From Gluconobacter frateurii (GTDB taxonomy: Bacteria > Pseudomonadota > Alphaproteobacteria > Acetobacterales > Acetobacteraceae): a stretch of DNA of 64,000 nucleotides. Both the position numbers and the translations under genes were made by a program. The stretch lies in contig NZ_BEWN01000002.1 in NCBI RefSeq assembly GCF_002723955.1, positions 496,001 to 560,000 on the forward strand, given 5' to 3'. This document shows, one piece after another, positions 8,005 through 17,618 of the stretch. The notes beneath the pieces were generated by a model. It saw only the letters and a program-made list of their open reading frames with translations. It ran no database searches and was not told where the DNA came from. Position 1 is the first letter of the stretch; each line of letters begins with the position of its first letter.

Positions 8005-10536
8005 TCATAGCGTCTCCGGATCCACGAGATCGAAGAACGGCTGGTGGTCCACTGTGAAATAGCGGGGGTAAGCCGGGTCACGTTCGAAAAGTGGGTTGTT
8101 GCTCCAACGGGCCAGCATCGTCTGGGTTTCATGAAAGAAGCGGGCTTCATGTTCTGGACGGTCATCGCTACCGCGGGAGAGGCTCTCATGGTGGTAAGCC
8201 ACGATTTCTGCACAGAAAATGATCCGGTAACCTGTATCACGGATCTTCAGGCACAGATCGACGTCGTTATAGGCGACGGTCAGTTCTTTCTCATCGAAGC
8301 CCCCGATTTCGCGGAAGACATCCGCACGGACAAGCATAGCGGCAGCCGTGACGGCTGTGACTTCGTGGGACAGCATGGTCCGCCCGATGAAACCATATTC
8401 AGAAACCGGATCGCCACGATGGACATGCGCGCCGATGCCCGCTGGTCCAACGATCACGCCCGCATGCTGGATGGTATCGTTCGGATACAGCAGCTTTGCG
8501 CCCACAGCCCCTACGTCAGGAGCGGCCAGGGCTTCCCCGATGGCGATGTGCAGCCAGTCCTTGTGTTCCACAAACACATCGTTGTTCATGAACATCAGGT
8601 AATCGGCGTTGGTCTGCTCAACGGCCAGATTGTTAAGGCGCGAGTAGTTAAAGGGTTCTTCAACAGTGAGGACGGACACCTGCGGGTGGGCCTGCATCTC
8701 TTCAATGAAGGCAGCCGTCTCGTCTTCCACCGACCAGTTGTTGACGAGAATGATGTCGAAAGCCTTGTAGGCTGTCTTGGTCAGAAGGGCTTCGACGCAC
8801 TGACGCGTCGTGTCCACCTGATCCTTGAACGGAATAATGATCCTGACTTTCGGCGTTTTCCGTGTCAGCCATTTGACGCCATAGAGCGTGAGGCCACGGA
8901 TGGACGACACTTTTGCTTTGACGCCGCGACGCTTGAGATGGTCATGAACGTAACGGACCCCCGCCTCGATGGCATAGGTCTTGTTGGCGACATTTACGGC
9001 TGTGGAGTTCGGTGTCTTGCGCCAGTGGTAAAGGATTTCCGGCACGTGGTAGATTTCTGAAGGCTTCAGGATTTCCGTCGCCCGCAGGATGAAGTCATGA
9101 TCCTGGGCGCCATCATAGTCGGACTTCAGGTGCCCGATGGCGCGCATGGTATCGGCCTCCACCATGGTCAGGTGGCAGACATAATTGCAGCCAAGCAGAT
9201 AGCGATAATTGAAGTCTGGCTTGAGATTTGGCTCCAGGAAGTAACCGGCCTGATCAATCTTGTCTTCATCAGAATAGAGCAGCTTTGCTCCGGTTTCCCG
9301 TGCCGCGCGGACCATAATTTCTACGGCGACGTCGACCATGAGGTCGTCATGGTCAAAGAAAACTACATATTTCCCGCGTGCAGCGTCCATGCCTGCATTG
9401 GTTGCGCCGGAGATGCCTGCATTCTTTTTCAGGGGGACTGCGCGAATGCGCTTATCTGCCTTGCAGAATCCTTCGATAATGGCTGTTGTCTGAGCGCATT
9501 TTCCTGCGTCATCGACAATGATCAGTTCCCAGTTCTGATAGGTCTGGGACAGGACGGAATTGATGGCGGCTTCAAAATCGCTCTTTAGAGGGCGATAGGT
9601 TGGGCAAAGGATGGAGACCAGAGGTTCTTCAAAGCCCTTTCCATCTTCAAGCTGCCTCTGACGGGCTGTTCGTTCGCGCAGAAGGGGATAGTATTTCTGG
9701 GCCCATCGGTTGTAGTCGCCAAGATTATAGCCTCGACGGGGTACCAGATCACGTACTTCCTGCCGAAGAGCGGATAGTTGACGATGCAGCCCGTCAATGA
9801 CGCCCAGCAAATCGACCAGGCGTGTTTCAAGAGCATCGTCTGCAAGAGACGTGACAAAGGGGCTGCCGTTGAGTTCGGCATTGTCTGGCAGCGTGACGAT
9901 TTTGAACTGACGGGGCGTACTGCCGCGCAGCCGCTGCGGAATAGGAATTTCGAAGCCGCAATTGGGGTCACAGCCGAGCACGGCGGCGACATCGCCGCGA
10001 TATCGATCGGCACGCGCCTGCGCAATCCGTACACCATCCACCATGACGGAAATCATGCAACCGCCATGCATCTCCGCACCTGGGCGGTCTGCTTTCAGAA
10101 GCCACCCTCTGAGAGCGCCCTGTTTAACGCCGTCTACAAAGCTCTGGTACTGGGGTTTGAATTTGTGCGTGAAGGTAACCACCGGGAGCGGAGGCTCTTC
10201 TGGATCCGCGAGGTTGGGCAGCGCGAGGACGGAGCGATCCGGAAGGCGGATGGAAAGCTCATGGGGCTTGCCGTCTATGTATTTGTCGGGCACGGAAAAT
10301 TCAAATCCGACCTTCGCAACAGGCAGGTTCAGAACTGCCTGAACATCCGCCCGTTCCACATCGCAGACCACCTGCAAGACTTCCTGCTGATCTATCAGTA
10401 CATGTAGTCGGGCAGGACCAATACCTCGTGTGTCGATTACCCATCCTTTAGCCTGACCGTCGACAAACTGGTCAAAATGTCCAAGGAAAACGCTGGCGGT
10501 AGGAGCTGGAGATTGAGGGATCGGCGGTTTGGTCAT
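8005..10536 (-). CDS. Bifunctional glycosyltransferase with two GT2 domains
   Basis: Encodes 843 aa; the ATG is preceded by GGGAG. The N-terminal 230 residues hold two beta-sandwich-like modules (DGQAKGWVIDTRG near 25 and GALRGWLLKADRPG near 145), each with a VxVDG-type strand. A short coiled coil follows (LHRQLSALRQEV). GT2 domain A starts about residue 307 (VSILCPTYRP, LIIVDDAG, LLYSDEDKID). GT2 domain B starts about 562 (VRIIIPFKDQ, ILVNNWS, LMFMNNDVFV). This is the arrangement of polysaccharide glycosyltransferases that add two residues. The accessory modules resemble those in the 984-aa transferase at the start of the window. Probably cytoplasmic or membrane-associated; substrate unknown. 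Confidence 0.85.
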   Translation of the reverse strand: MTKPPIPQSPAPTASVFLGHFDQFVDGQAKGWVIDTRGIGPARLHVLIDQQEVLQVVCDVERADVQAVLNLPVAKVGFEFSVPDKYIDGKPHELSIRLPDRSVLALPNLADPEEPPLPVVTFTHKFKPQYQSFVDGVKQGALRGWLLKADRPGAEMHGGCMISVMVDGVRIAQARADRYRGDVAAVLGCDPNCGFEIPIPQRLRGSTPRQFKIVTLPDNAELNGSPFVTSLADDALETRLVDLLGVIDGLHRQLSALRQEVRDLVPRRGYNLGDYNRWAQKYYPLLRERTARQRQLEDGKGFEEPLVSILCPTYRPLKSDFEAAINSVLSQTYQNWELIIVDDAGKCAQTTAIIEGFCKADKRIRAVPLKKNAGISGATNAGMDAARGKYVVFFDHDDLMVDVAVEIMVRAARETGAKLLYSDEDKIDQAGYFLEPNLKPDFNYRYLLGCNYVCHLTMVEADTMRAIGHLKSDYDGAQDHDFILRATEILKPSEIYHVPEILYHWRKTPNSTAVNVANKTYAIEAGVRYVHDHLKRRGVKAKVSSIRGLTLYGVKWLTRKTPKVRIIIPFKDQVDTTRQCVEALLTKTAYKAFDIILVNNWSVEDETAAFIEEMQAHPQVSVLTVEEPFNYSRLNNLAVEQTNADYLMFMNNDVFVEHKDWLHIAIGEALAAPDVGAVGAKLLYPNDTIQHAGVIVGPAGIGAHVHRGDPVSEYGFIGRTMLSHEVTAVTAAAMLVRADVFREIGGFDEKELTVAYNDVDLCLKIRDTGYRIIFCAEIVAYHHESLSRGSDDRPEHEARFFHETQTMLARWSNNPLFERDPAYPRYFTVDHQPFFDLVDPETL

Positions 10537-10667
10537 TTACTCTGTCTCCCAGGCGGCGCTTGCCTCAAATTCAGGGTCAGCGCGAAGATTTTCCGTGATC
10601 CTAAATGAGTTGTACGGGCATGTCTTCGGTAGCTCAGGAGTGGGCGGTAAAAAAAAATGTGTCGCGA

Positions 10668-10685
10668 ATGACATAAATCTTTCAT
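10668..10685 (+). promoter_or_regulatory. Candidate Pho box upstream of pstC
   Basis: ATGACAT-AAAT-CTTTCAT matches the PhoB box pattern CTGTCAT-N4-CTGTCAT at 11 of 14 half-site positions with the correct AT-rich 4-base spacer. It lies about 110 bases before pstC, in the 259-base gap after the divergent glycosyltransferase. PhoB is encoded in the same operon, so autoregulation is expected from the family. No convincing -10 was fixed. Confidence 0.5.
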
Positions 10686-10795
10686 GCCGCCTGTTGCACG
10701 CACCGGTTGTTCTTCCCGTTCCGGAAGGCTAATGCACGGAGATGGCGGTATGTGCCGTCAGTCTGCACCGTTATCACAGCCAGAGCCTTTGACGC

Positions 10796-11764
10796 ATGAC
10801 ACTTGCCCCAGCCAGGCAGCCCGACAAAGTCTCCGCTCCTGAATACAAGGAAAAGCGGAGCAGCGCGGATACCGCATTTCAGGCCATCGTTGGAGGATGC
10901 TCGCTTGTCGTGCTGATCGCTCTGGGCGGCCTGGTCGTTCTGATGGGGGTTGGTGGCCAGGAAGCCTTCAGGACTTTCGGGCTCGGCTTCACGTTTCGTG
11001 ATGTGTGGAACCCGGTTACGAATGATTATGGTGCGTGGGCCCCTCTTTTCGGCACGATTGTCAGTACGCTGATCGGTGTGCTGATTGCCATGCCTCTCGC
11101 GTTTGGAACGGCTTTCTGGCTCACCGCGATTGCGCCCCCCAAGATTGCGGCTGTTGTGGGAACGGCAGTTCAGCTGCTTGCAGCCGTGCCATCCATTATT
11201 TTTGGTATGTGGGGCTTCTTCACAATCGTGCCGTTTATGGCCCGGCATGTTCAGCCCTTCATGATGCATAACTTCCGGCATGTGCCTGGGATCAGCCTGC
11301 TGATCCACGGAGCCCCGTTTGGTACAGGTCTCATGACCGCAGGCATTGTCCTCGCCATGATGATTGCTCCCTTTATGACCGCCGTAATGCGGGATGTTTT
11401 CGGGGCGATGCCAGGAATGCTGCGTGAAAGTGCTTACGGACTGGGTGCGACGCGATGGGACGTCATGTGGAAAGTTGTTGTGCCCTGGTCCCGGACAGGA
11501 ATGATCGGCGCCACCGTTCTGGGAATGGGACGTGCGCTGGGTGAGACCATGGCGGTTACGTTTGTGATCGGAAACGTAACCTCTGTTGGGTGGTCGCTTT
11601 TTGCGCCCCGCAGCACCGTTGCTTCTTTGATTGCGCTCCAGTTTCCGGAAAGCCCGGTCGGATCCCTGAGACTGTCCTCCCTGCTGGCGCTTGGGTTCAT
11701 TCTCATGCTGCTGTCTTTCGCCAGCCTGTCTCTGGCCCGTATGCTGCGGAAGGACGGGAAATGA
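10796..11764 (+). CDS. pstC: Phosphate ABC transporter permease PstC
   Basis: Encodes 322 aa with six or more hydrophobic segments. The binding-protein-dependent permease (EAA-like) loop is seen as ESAYGLGATRWDVMWKVVVPW near residues 212-232, followed by GMGRALGETMAVTFVIGN, typical of PstC. It forms the inner-membrane channel with PstA for high-affinity phosphate uptake powered by PstB. It is the first gene of pstCAB-phoU-phoB-phoR and its stop overlaps the pstA start by 4 bases (ATGA), so translation is probably coupled. The periplasmic binding protein PstS, often the first gene, is absent from the preceding gap and must be encoded elsewhere. Confidence 0.94.
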   Translation: MTLAPARQPDKVSAPEYKEKRSSADTAFQAIVGGCSLVVLIALGGLVVLMGVGGQEAFRTFGLGFTFRDVWNPVTNDYGAWAPLFGTIVSTLIGVLIAMPLAFGTAFWLTAIAPPKIAAVVGTAVQLLAAVPSIIFGMWGFFTIVPFMARHVQPFMMHNFRHVPGISLLIHGAPFGTGLMTAGIVLAMMIAPFMTAVMRDVFGAMPGMLRESAYGLGATRWDVMWKVVVPWSRTGMIGATVLGMGRALGETMAVTFVIGNVTSVGWSLFAPRSTVASLIALQFPESPVGSLRLSSLLALGFILMLLSFASLSLARMLRKDGK

Positions 11765-12633
11765 GCGATATGACGACGTCATCCAGCGGCTGGGCTCCGA
11801 ACGCCAACGGCGCCCGCCGGCGCCGAATGGATCGGCTGGCAACACTGCTTGGAATGGTTGCGGCCGGCATTCTGGTGCTGGTCCTGACGTCTATTCTGTG
11901 GACGTTGCTGTCCCGGGGAATAACTGGCCTTTCTGCAGCTGCGATCATGAAGCCCATGGGGCCTCCGGGTTCTGGGGGCGGTCTGGCAAATGCCATTCTC
12001 GGTAGCCTGATCCAAACCTTTCTGGCTCTTCTGATTGCGACCCCGCTTGGACTGGGTTGTGGCATTTACCTCTCGGAATATGGAAACCGCCAGAACCGGT
12101 TCGCATCCTGCGTCCGTTTCGTCTCGGATGTTCTGATGTCGGTTCCTTCCATTCTGGTCGGGCTGTTCGTCTATCAGATTCTCGTTGCCCCGTTTGGACA
12201 TTTCTCGGCCTTTGCCGGGTCGGTCGCGCTCGCAATTCTTGCTGTTCCCATCATCGTTCGAACGACAGAAGACATGCTCCGGCTTGTGCCGATTGCAATG
12301 CGGGAAGCCGGGGCTGCGCTAGGGGCAACGCGGTGGCGTGTGACGCTGTTCCTGTGTCTGCGATCTGCCAAGACCGGCGTTCTGACCGGTATTCTTCTGG
12401 CATTGGCCCGCGTCAGTGGCGAAACGGCCCCCTTACTCTTTACATCTCTGGGCAACCAGAACTGGTCCTTCAGCCTGAACCGTCCGATGGCCAGCCTGCC
12501 CGTTACGATCTACCAGTATGCAGGGGCGTCCTACGAAGACTGGGTTCAGCTCGCATGGGCAGGCGCATTGCTCGTGACCATGGGTGTTCTGGCCATCAAT
12601 ATTGCCGTCCGTCTTTCGGCCCGCCGCGGATGA
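11761..12633 (+). CDS. pstA: Phosphate ABC transporter permease PstA
   Basis: Encodes 290 aa starting at the ATG that overlaps the pstC stop. After a short basic N-terminus ([11 protein letters not shown]) there are about six membrane segments. Family motifs include [23 protein letters not shown] and the permease loop [17 protein letters not shown], followed by [14 protein letters not shown]. It pairs with PstC in the membrane. Length and motif order are normal. Confidence 0.94.
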   Translation: MSDMTTSSSGWAPNANGARRRRMDRLATLLGMVAAGILVLVLTSILWTLLSRGITGLSAAAIMKPMGPPGSGGGLANAILGSLIQTFLALLIATPLGLGCGIYLSEYGNRQNRFASCVRFVSDVLMSVPSILVGLFVYQILVAPFGHFSAFAGSVALAILAVPIIVRTTEDMLRLVPIAMREAGAALGATRWRVTLFLCLRSAKTGVLTGILLALARVSGETAPLLFTSLGNQNWSFSLNRPMASLPVTIYQYAGASYEDWVQLAWAGALLVTMGVLAINIAVRLSARRG

Positions 12634-12650
12634 TTTTACAGGATTTCAAC

Positions 12651-13421
12651 ATGACCGAGACCAAGCCGCAGGTGGCCCTCGCTGTTCGCAACCTTAATTT
12701 CTACTACGGACAGAATCACGCCCTGCACGACATCAACATCGATTTTCCTGCCCGAAAGGTCACGGCGATGATTGGACCCAGCGGCTGTGGCAAGTCCACG
12801 CTGCTGCGTATTTTCAACCGTATGTATGACCTCTACCCAGGGCAGCGGGCGACAGGGGAAGTCCTGTTTGACGGGCGGAATATCCTTGAGACCGGCCTTG
12901 ATCTGAATATTCTGCGGGCCCGGATCGGCATGGTTTTTCAGAAGCCAACACCGTTTCCCATGTCGATCTATGACAACATCGCATTCGGTGTGCGTCTGCA
13001 TGAGCGTCTGAACAAGGCGGACATGGATGCCCGTGTGCAGGACGTTCTGACGCGTGTTGCCCTGTGGAATGAAGTCCGGGACCGTCTGAATGCTCCGGCG
13101 GCCGGTCTGTCTGGGGGTCAGCAGCAGCGCCTCTGCATTGCCCGTTCGATTGCCACGCGCCCGGAAGTGCTCCTGCTTGACGAGCCCACCTCCGCACTGG
13201 ATCCGATTTCGACGGCGCGTATCGAGGAATTGCTGGATGAACTCAAGGAAGAGTTCACGATTGCCATCGTGACCCACAACATGCAGCAGGCTGCACGCTG
13301 TGCGGATCAGGTTGCATTTTTCTATATGGGCCGTCTGATTGAAGTGGATACTGCGGATCGTATCTTCACGAACCCGCGCCAGCAGCAGACCCAGGACTAC
13401 ATCACCGGAAGATTTGGATAA
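12651..13421 (+). CDS. pstB: Phosphate ABC transporter ATPase PstB
   Basis: Encodes 256 aa from ATG 12651, which has AGGA 8 bases upstream. An in-frame ATG at 12630 overlapping the pstA stop (ATGA) is a plausible alternative that adds seven residues. All ABC motifs are present: Walker [11 protein letters not shown]-loop [10 protein letters not shown], signature LSGGQQQR, Walker [13 protein letters not shown] and switch His in THNMQQA. The wording [17 protein letters not shown] is diagnostic of PstB. It hydrolyses ATP at the cytoplasmic face to drive PstCA. Confidence 0.95.
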   Translation: MTETKPQVALAVRNLNFYYGQNHALHDINIDFPARKVTAMIGPSGCGKSTLLRIFNRMYDLYPGQRATGEVLFDGRNILETGLDLNILRARIGMVFQKPTPFPMSIYDNIAFGVRLHERLNKADMDARVQDVLTRVALWNEVRDRLNAPAAGLSGGQQQRLCIARSIATRPEVLLLDEPTSALDPISTARIEELLDELKEEFTIAIVTHNMQQAARCADQVAFFYMGRLIEVDTADRIFTNPRQQQTQDYITGRFG

Positions 13422-13427
13422 TCCGCC

Positions 13428-14150
13428 ATGGCTGACAGATCTCATATCGTCAAAAGCTACGAGCAGGAGCTGGGTCAGCTCCGGTCCATGATGTCCCAGA
13501 TGGGCGGCATCGTGGAAAACCAGGTGGCTCTCGCCCTCTCGGCTATCGCAGATCGAAACGAGGAGGCTGCCGATGCAGCCGCCCGTCAGGATCCGGATGT
13601 GGATGGCCTTGAGCGTGATGTCGAAAGTCTCGCCATCCGTCTTCTGGCCCTGCGCAGCCCGATGGCGAGCGATCTTCGTGAAATCGTTGCGGCTCTGAAG
13701 ATCACGGGCGATCTGGAGCGGATTGGCGATTATGCATCGTCCATTGCGCGCCGCTCCCTGCGGATCCGTGGTTCCGACGGTCAGATTTCTCTCTCTGGTC
13801 TGCGCAGCATGGGTCGTCTGGTTCAGGACAATCTGAGGCGTTCCATTGATGCCATCACTCAGCAGGATTCCAACCGGGCTATGGAAGTCTGGCATGCGGA
13901 TCGTGCCGTGGATGAGTATTACACGGCCCTGTTCCGTGAACTCGTCACGTACATGATGGAAGATCCGCGTAATATTCGGGCCTGCACGGAGCTTCTGTTC
14001 ATTGCCAAGAACCTTGAGCGGATTGGCGATCACGCGACCAATATCGCGGAGCGGGTCTTCTATGCCGTAACGGGTGACAATCTTCCCGCAGTTCGTCCCC
14101 GGGGCGGTCCGACATCCATCGACGCTGCCGCCGAGCCAGAAGACCGGTGA
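13428..14150 (+). CDS. phoU: Phosphate signalling regulator PhoU
   Basis: Encodes 240 aa, all helical. It carries the two PhoU repeats with metal-binding helices, DLREIVAALKITGDLERIGD near residues 80-100 and FIAKNLERIGDHATNI near 188-203. PhoU links the Pst transporter to the PhoR kinase and damps PhoB activation when phosphate is plentiful. It starts 6 bases after pstB and overlaps phoB by 4 bases. The usual length and both repeats are intact. Confidence 0.94.
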   Translation: MADRSHIVKSYEQELGQLRSMMSQMGGIVENQVALALSAIADRNEEAADAAARQDPDVDGLERDVESLAIRLLALRSPMASDLREIVAALKITGDLERIGDYASSIARRSLRIRGSDGQISLSGLRSMGRLVQDNLRRSIDAITQQDSNRAMEVWHADRAVDEYYTALFRELVTYMMEDPRNIRACTELLFIAKNLERIGDHATNIAERVFYAVTGDNLPAVRPRGGPTSIDAAAEPEDR

Positions 14151-14869
14151 GCGGGACGACGCAGGTAAGAGCAAAGGGCCTCATCCTCGTCGTTGAGGAT
14201 GATCCAGCCCTCTTGCTCATGATGCGATACAACCTCGAACAGCGAGGCTATCGTGTTGAATCCGCTCCCGATGCGGAAACAGCGCTTCAGTTTCTGGAAA
14301 CGGCTCGCCCCGATGCAGCCGTTCTGGACTGGATGCTGCCGGGTCTTTCCGGTCTGGATCTCTGCCGGCGTATTCGCAGCAATCCGGCCCTACGGGACCT
14401 TCCGGTTCTCCTGCTGACTGCTCGTTCTGGAGAGCAGGACGCGATCCGCGGTCTCGACACAGGCGCAGATGACTATCTGGTTAAGCCATGCAGCGTGGAT
14501 ACGCTTGATGCCCGCCTGCGCGCTTTGCTGCGGCGTCATCAGTCATCCTATGATGTTCTATCGTTTGCCGACATCACACTTGATCCTGAAACGCATCGTG
14601 TGGAGCGTGCGGGGCGTCTGCTTTCTCTTGGCCCGACCGAATATCGCCTTCTGGACCTTCTGATCCGCAATCCGCGCAAGGTCTTCTCGCGTGAAGATCT
14701 TCTCCGCCGGATCTGGGGTCAGAACATTCATGTGGAAATCCGCACGATTGACGTTCATATCCGCCGCCTTCGCAAGGCTATCAACGGCCCGAACGAGCCG
14801 GACCTTGTCCGTACGGTCCGGGCAGCGGGCTATGCTCTGGATGACGGTCCGGTCACGGACGGGCTTTAA
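14147..14869 (+). CDS. phoB: Phosphate response regulator PhoB (OmpR family)
   Basis: Encodes 240 aa from a GTG that overlaps the phoU stop. The receiver domain (about 8-125) has the acidic pair in VVEDDPA, the phospho-acceptor Asp in AVLDWMLPGLSGLDL, and LLTAR and DDYLVKPC. The winged-helix domain (about 140-235) has LGPTEYRLLDLL, VFSREDLL and DVHIRRLRKAI, ending LVRTVRAAGYAL. Phosphorylated PhoB activates Pho-box promoters, and a candidate box lies upstream of pstC. The neighbouring phoR supports PhoB over other OmpR-family members. Confidence 0.9.
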   Translation: MSGTTQVRAKGLILVVEDDPALLLMMRYNLEQRGYRVESAPDAETALQFLETARPDAAVLDWMLPGLSGLDLCRRIRSNPALRDLPVLLLTARSGEQDAIRGLDTGADDYLVKPCSVDTLDARLRALLRRHQSSYDVLSFADITLDPETHRVERAGRLLSLGPTEYRLLDLLIRNPRKVFSREDLLRRIWGQNIHVEIRTIDVHIRRLRKAINGPNEPDLVRTVRAAGYALDDGPVTDGL

Positions 14870-14872
14870 CGG

Positions 14873-16132
14873 GTGAGGACCGACAGTCTGGCAGCCATTT
14901 CCCATGACGGGCTGCCTCTCTGGGCTGGTCTGATCCTCGCAGGTGTTGCTGTTGTTGGCTGGGGATACGCGGCTCTGGCCTTTCGCCGCCGTACGATACC
15001 CGAGCCCGTCGTTCCTGAATTTCCCACGATGGGTCTCTCGCTTCCTTTGCCGGATGCTCCGCTCCCCATCGAGCTTTTTCCGGGCAGTGTGCTTCTGCTG
15101 GACAGGCTCGGGGCTGTGCTTCAGGCAAACGAAGAAGCCCTGATCCAGTTCGGAGACAGTGTTGGAGCCATTCTCAGGCATCCTGCTGCCCGTTCAGCGC
15201 TTTCTGCCGCCTTACGGGCCGAGCCTGAAGGAGCGGATGATCTTCCTCCTGTATGTTCTACAACCTTCACGCTGGATGTTCCCGTCCCCCGGACATTGCA
15301 TCTCTCGTTGAGAGGTCTTCCTGGGCCACAGGACCGTCATAAGCGCGTTCTTGTTGTGATGTCGGACCGGAGCGAGGCACAGGTGCTGGACAGGATGCGG
15401 CTGGATTTCGTAGCCCATGCCAGTCATGAACTGCGTACGCCCCTGGCATCTCTGAGCGGCTTTATTGATGCGCTCAGAGCTGGCGGCAGCACTATGGACG
15501 AGGGAACGCGCCTACAGTTTCTGGATATCATGGGACAGCAGTCGGCCCGTTTGAAACGGCTGATTGATCGGCTTCTCTATCTTTCCCGCGTTCAGGCACA
15601 CGAACACCAGCGCCCACGTGATGTCGTTGAAGTCGCGGATTTGATGGCGATTGTGCTTGGAGAAGTCGCCCCGCGCTTCGATGAGGATGGATGCACGCTT
15701 AATCTGGCTATTGAAGATGACCTGATCATCAAGGCGGATGAAGACGAGATGGTACAGGTGCTCCTGAACCTGATCGAAAATGCCCTGAAATATGGTCGGG
15801 AGCGGGAACGGCCCTTTTCTGTCACATTATTTGCCCGCAGGGCACCGGAACGCGATGACCGGTGGCCGGAAGACGGTGGCGTCCTTCTGGGCGTGGAGGA
15901 TAATGGGCGTGGCATGGAAGCGCATCATCTTCCACGCCTGACTGAACGCTTTTATCGGGTCGTGGACAAGGTGGAGCCTGCCCAACAGGGCACGGGTCTG
16001 GGCCTGTCCATCGTTCGGCATATTCTGGACCGTCACGGCGGCCGACTGCGCGTGGCGAGCGCTCCGGGGCGGGGGACAACGTGTCTTGTCTGGCTCCCGC
16101 CGGTGAGTGTCGTTCAATCTGAAACAGTGTGA
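14873..16132 (+). CDS. phoR: Phosphate sensor histidine kinase PhoR
   Basis: Encodes 419 aa from a GTG three bases after the phoB stop. One N-terminal membrane segment (about 14-36, ending AALAFRRR) is followed by a PAS-like region (about 60-160). The H-box is HASHELRTPLASLSGF near 180, the N-box LLNLIENALKYG, and the G boxes are VEDNGRGM and GTGLGLSIVRHIL. It autophosphorylates on His and passes phosphate to PhoB. With only one membrane helix it has no large periplasmic sensor, as is usual for PhoR, which reads the Pst/PhoU state. It ends just before a hairpin terminator. Confidence 0.9.
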   Translation: MRTDSLAAISHDGLPLWAGLILAGVAVVGWGYAALAFRRRTIPEPVVPEFPTMGLSLPLPDAPLPIELFPGSVLLLDRLGAVLQANEEALIQFGDSVGAILRHPAARSALSAALRAEPEGADDLPPVCSTTFTLDVPVPRTLHLSLRGLPGPQDRHKRVLVVMSDRSEAQVLDRMRLDFVAHASHELRTPLASLSGFIDALRAGGSTMDEGTRLQFLDIMGQQSARLKRLIDRLLYLSRVQAHEHQRPRDVVEVADLMAIVLGEVAPRFDEDGCTLNLAIEDDLIIKADEDEMVQVLLNLIENALKYGRERERPFSVTLFARRAPERDDRWPEDGGVLLGVEDNGRGMEAHHLPRLTERFYRVVDKVEPAQQGTGLGLSIVRHILDRHGGRLRVASAPGRGTTCLVWLPPVSVVQSETV

Positions 16133-16163
16133 TGGTTTTGGCCAGGTCCTAAGTCAGGCCAAA

Positions 16164-16187
16164 AAAACGCTCCCGAAGGAGCGTTTT
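16164..16187. terminator. Rho-independent terminator after phoR
   Basis: Stem AAAACGCTCC / GGAGCGTTTT, 10 bp with loop CGAA, preceded by further A residues and followed by TTTC. It lies between phoR (plus) and the amino acid permease (minus) and is symmetrical enough to serve both. Confidence 0.85.
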
Positions 16188-16202
16188 CAGATCAACTGCT
16201 TA

Positions 16203-17618
16203 TCAGGTTGTCTTGCGGGTCTTGCCCAGAAGAACCCATCCACCAACGAGCAGGAGTCCGATCAGCGGGGTGGCACCGATCGTGATGGTACCATCCGGAT
16301 AATCGAACGCAATCATGAGCAGTACGAACGCCAGAAAACCTAGTGTCACCCAGTTGGTAACTGGTGCGCCCGGCATGGCAAAGCCCGTGGGTGCAATGTC
16401 TCCACGGTTAATGGCCGCACGCAGGCGTTGCTGGCAGAGCAGAATGAACGACCAGGTGCTGATGATGCCAACGGCAGAGAAATTCAGGACGATTTCAAAG
16501 ACGCGGGCCGGAATCAGATAGTTCAGTCCGACGCCCACAAGATAGACCGCCAGTGTTGTGAGAATACCCATGTAAGGGACGGAACTTCGGTTCATCTTGG
16601 ACAGCATCTTTGGCCCGGAGCCGCCAAGTGCCAGTGCGCGAAGCACGCGGCCAGTGGAATAAAGTCCAGAATTCAGGCTGGAGAGAGCTGCTGTCAGAAC
16701 CACGATGTTCATGATCGTGCCGACGCCCGGAATGCCCAAAGCCTGGAAGAACGTCACGAACGGGCTGACGCCAGCGTGATAGGACGTCCAGGGCAGGAGG
16801 CACACCAGAAGGACTACGGATCCAACATAGAATAGCGCAATACGCCAGATTACGCTGTTGATGGCGCGGGGCAGAACTTCGCGGGCATCGTGGCACTCGC
16901 CTGCGGCCGTTCCAATCAGTTCAATGCCGGAATAGGCAAAGACAACGCCCTGAAGCAGAAGAAATGCCGGGATGATCCCGTGCGGGAACAGGCCGCCGTT
17001 TTCTGTGATGAGGTGAAGGCCGGTCGTGTGACCCCCCACGGGAACACGGCTACCGAGGATCAGCGTTCCTGCGATAAGGAAGGCTGCGAGTGCCACGACC
17101 TTGATGAGCGAGAACCAGAACTCCATTTCGCCAAAATAGCGGACGCCAATCATGTTCATGGTGCCAACGATTGCCAGCGCGCCAAGGGCGAACACCCATT
17201 GTGGCACGTCCACGAAAACGGCCCAGTAATGCATGTAGAGGGCGACGGCGGTGATATCGACGATACCCGTCATCGCCCAGTTCAGAAACGAGAGCCAGCC
17301 AGCCGCATAGGCAGCTTTCTCGCCCAGAAATTCGCGGGCATAAGTGACGAAGCTGCCGCTGGTCGGGCGGTACATGACCAGTTCGCCGAGGGCGCGGAGG
17401 ATCAGGAAGGAAAAGATACCGCAAACGGTATAGATCAACGCAAGGGAAGGTCCGGCGACCTGAAGGCGGGAGCCGGCGCCAAGGAACAGACCCGTACCGA
17501 TGGCGCCACCAATGGCGATCATCTGGATATGTCGACGACCGAGATCCTTGTGATACCCTTCCTCGCTGATGACATCTTCCGATGGGGGAGTGTAATCGTG
17601 AGCAGGGCTGGTCGTCAT
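16203..17618 (-). CDS. Amino acid permease (APC superfamily, AAT type)
   Basis: Encodes 471 aa from ATG 17618, chosen because AGGA lies 7 bases upstream; a longer frame to 17675 lacks an SD. Twelve hydrophobic segments are expected. The first begins QMIAIGGAIGTGLFLGAG, the TM1 signature of proton-coupled amino acid transporters of the GabP/ProY/AroP group. Other matches are PTSGSFVTYAREFLG and the TM6 region AYSGIELIGTAAGE. It would import an amino acid with protons across the inner membrane; the substrate cannot be chosen from sequence alone. It is monocistronic, with a terminator downstream. Confidence 0.88.
   Translation of the reverse strand: MTTSPAHDYTPPSEDVISEEGYHKDLGRRHIQMIAIGGAIGTGLFLGAGSRLQVAGPSLALIYTVCGIFSFLILRALGELVMYRPTSGSFVTYAREFLGEKAAYAAGWLSFLNWAMTGIVDITAVALYMHYWAVFVDVPQWVFALGALAIVGTMNMIGVRYFGEMEFWFSLIKVVALAAFLIAGTLILGSRVPVGGHTTGLHLITENGGLFPHGIIPAFLLLQGVVFAYSGIELIGTAAGECHDAREVLPRAINSVIWRIALFYVGSVVLLVCLLPWTSYHAGVSPFVTFFQALGIPGVGTIMNIVVLTAALSSLNSGLYSTGRVLRALALGGSGPKMLSKMNRSSVPYMGILTTLAVYLVGVGLNYLIPARVFEIVLNFSAVGIISTWSFILLCQQRLRAAINRGDIAPTGFAMPGAPVTNWVTLGFLAFVLLMIAFDYPDGTITIGATPLIGLLLVGGWVLLGKTRKTT

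Noticed and set aside
10682-11845. 387-residue open frame opposite pstC
   Set aside because: Low-complexity His/Arg/Gln-rich translation with no domain pattern, fully antisense to a certain permease gene.
12057-12650. Long upstream extension in frame with pstB
   Set aside because: It reads through pstA in another frame and has no SD; the ABC domain begins only after 12651, so the extension is a shadow frame.
12636-14174. 512-residue open frame on the minus strand opposite pstB and phoU
   Set aside because: It has no recognisable motif and covers two well-supported genes in the opposite direction; it is a by-product of their codon use.
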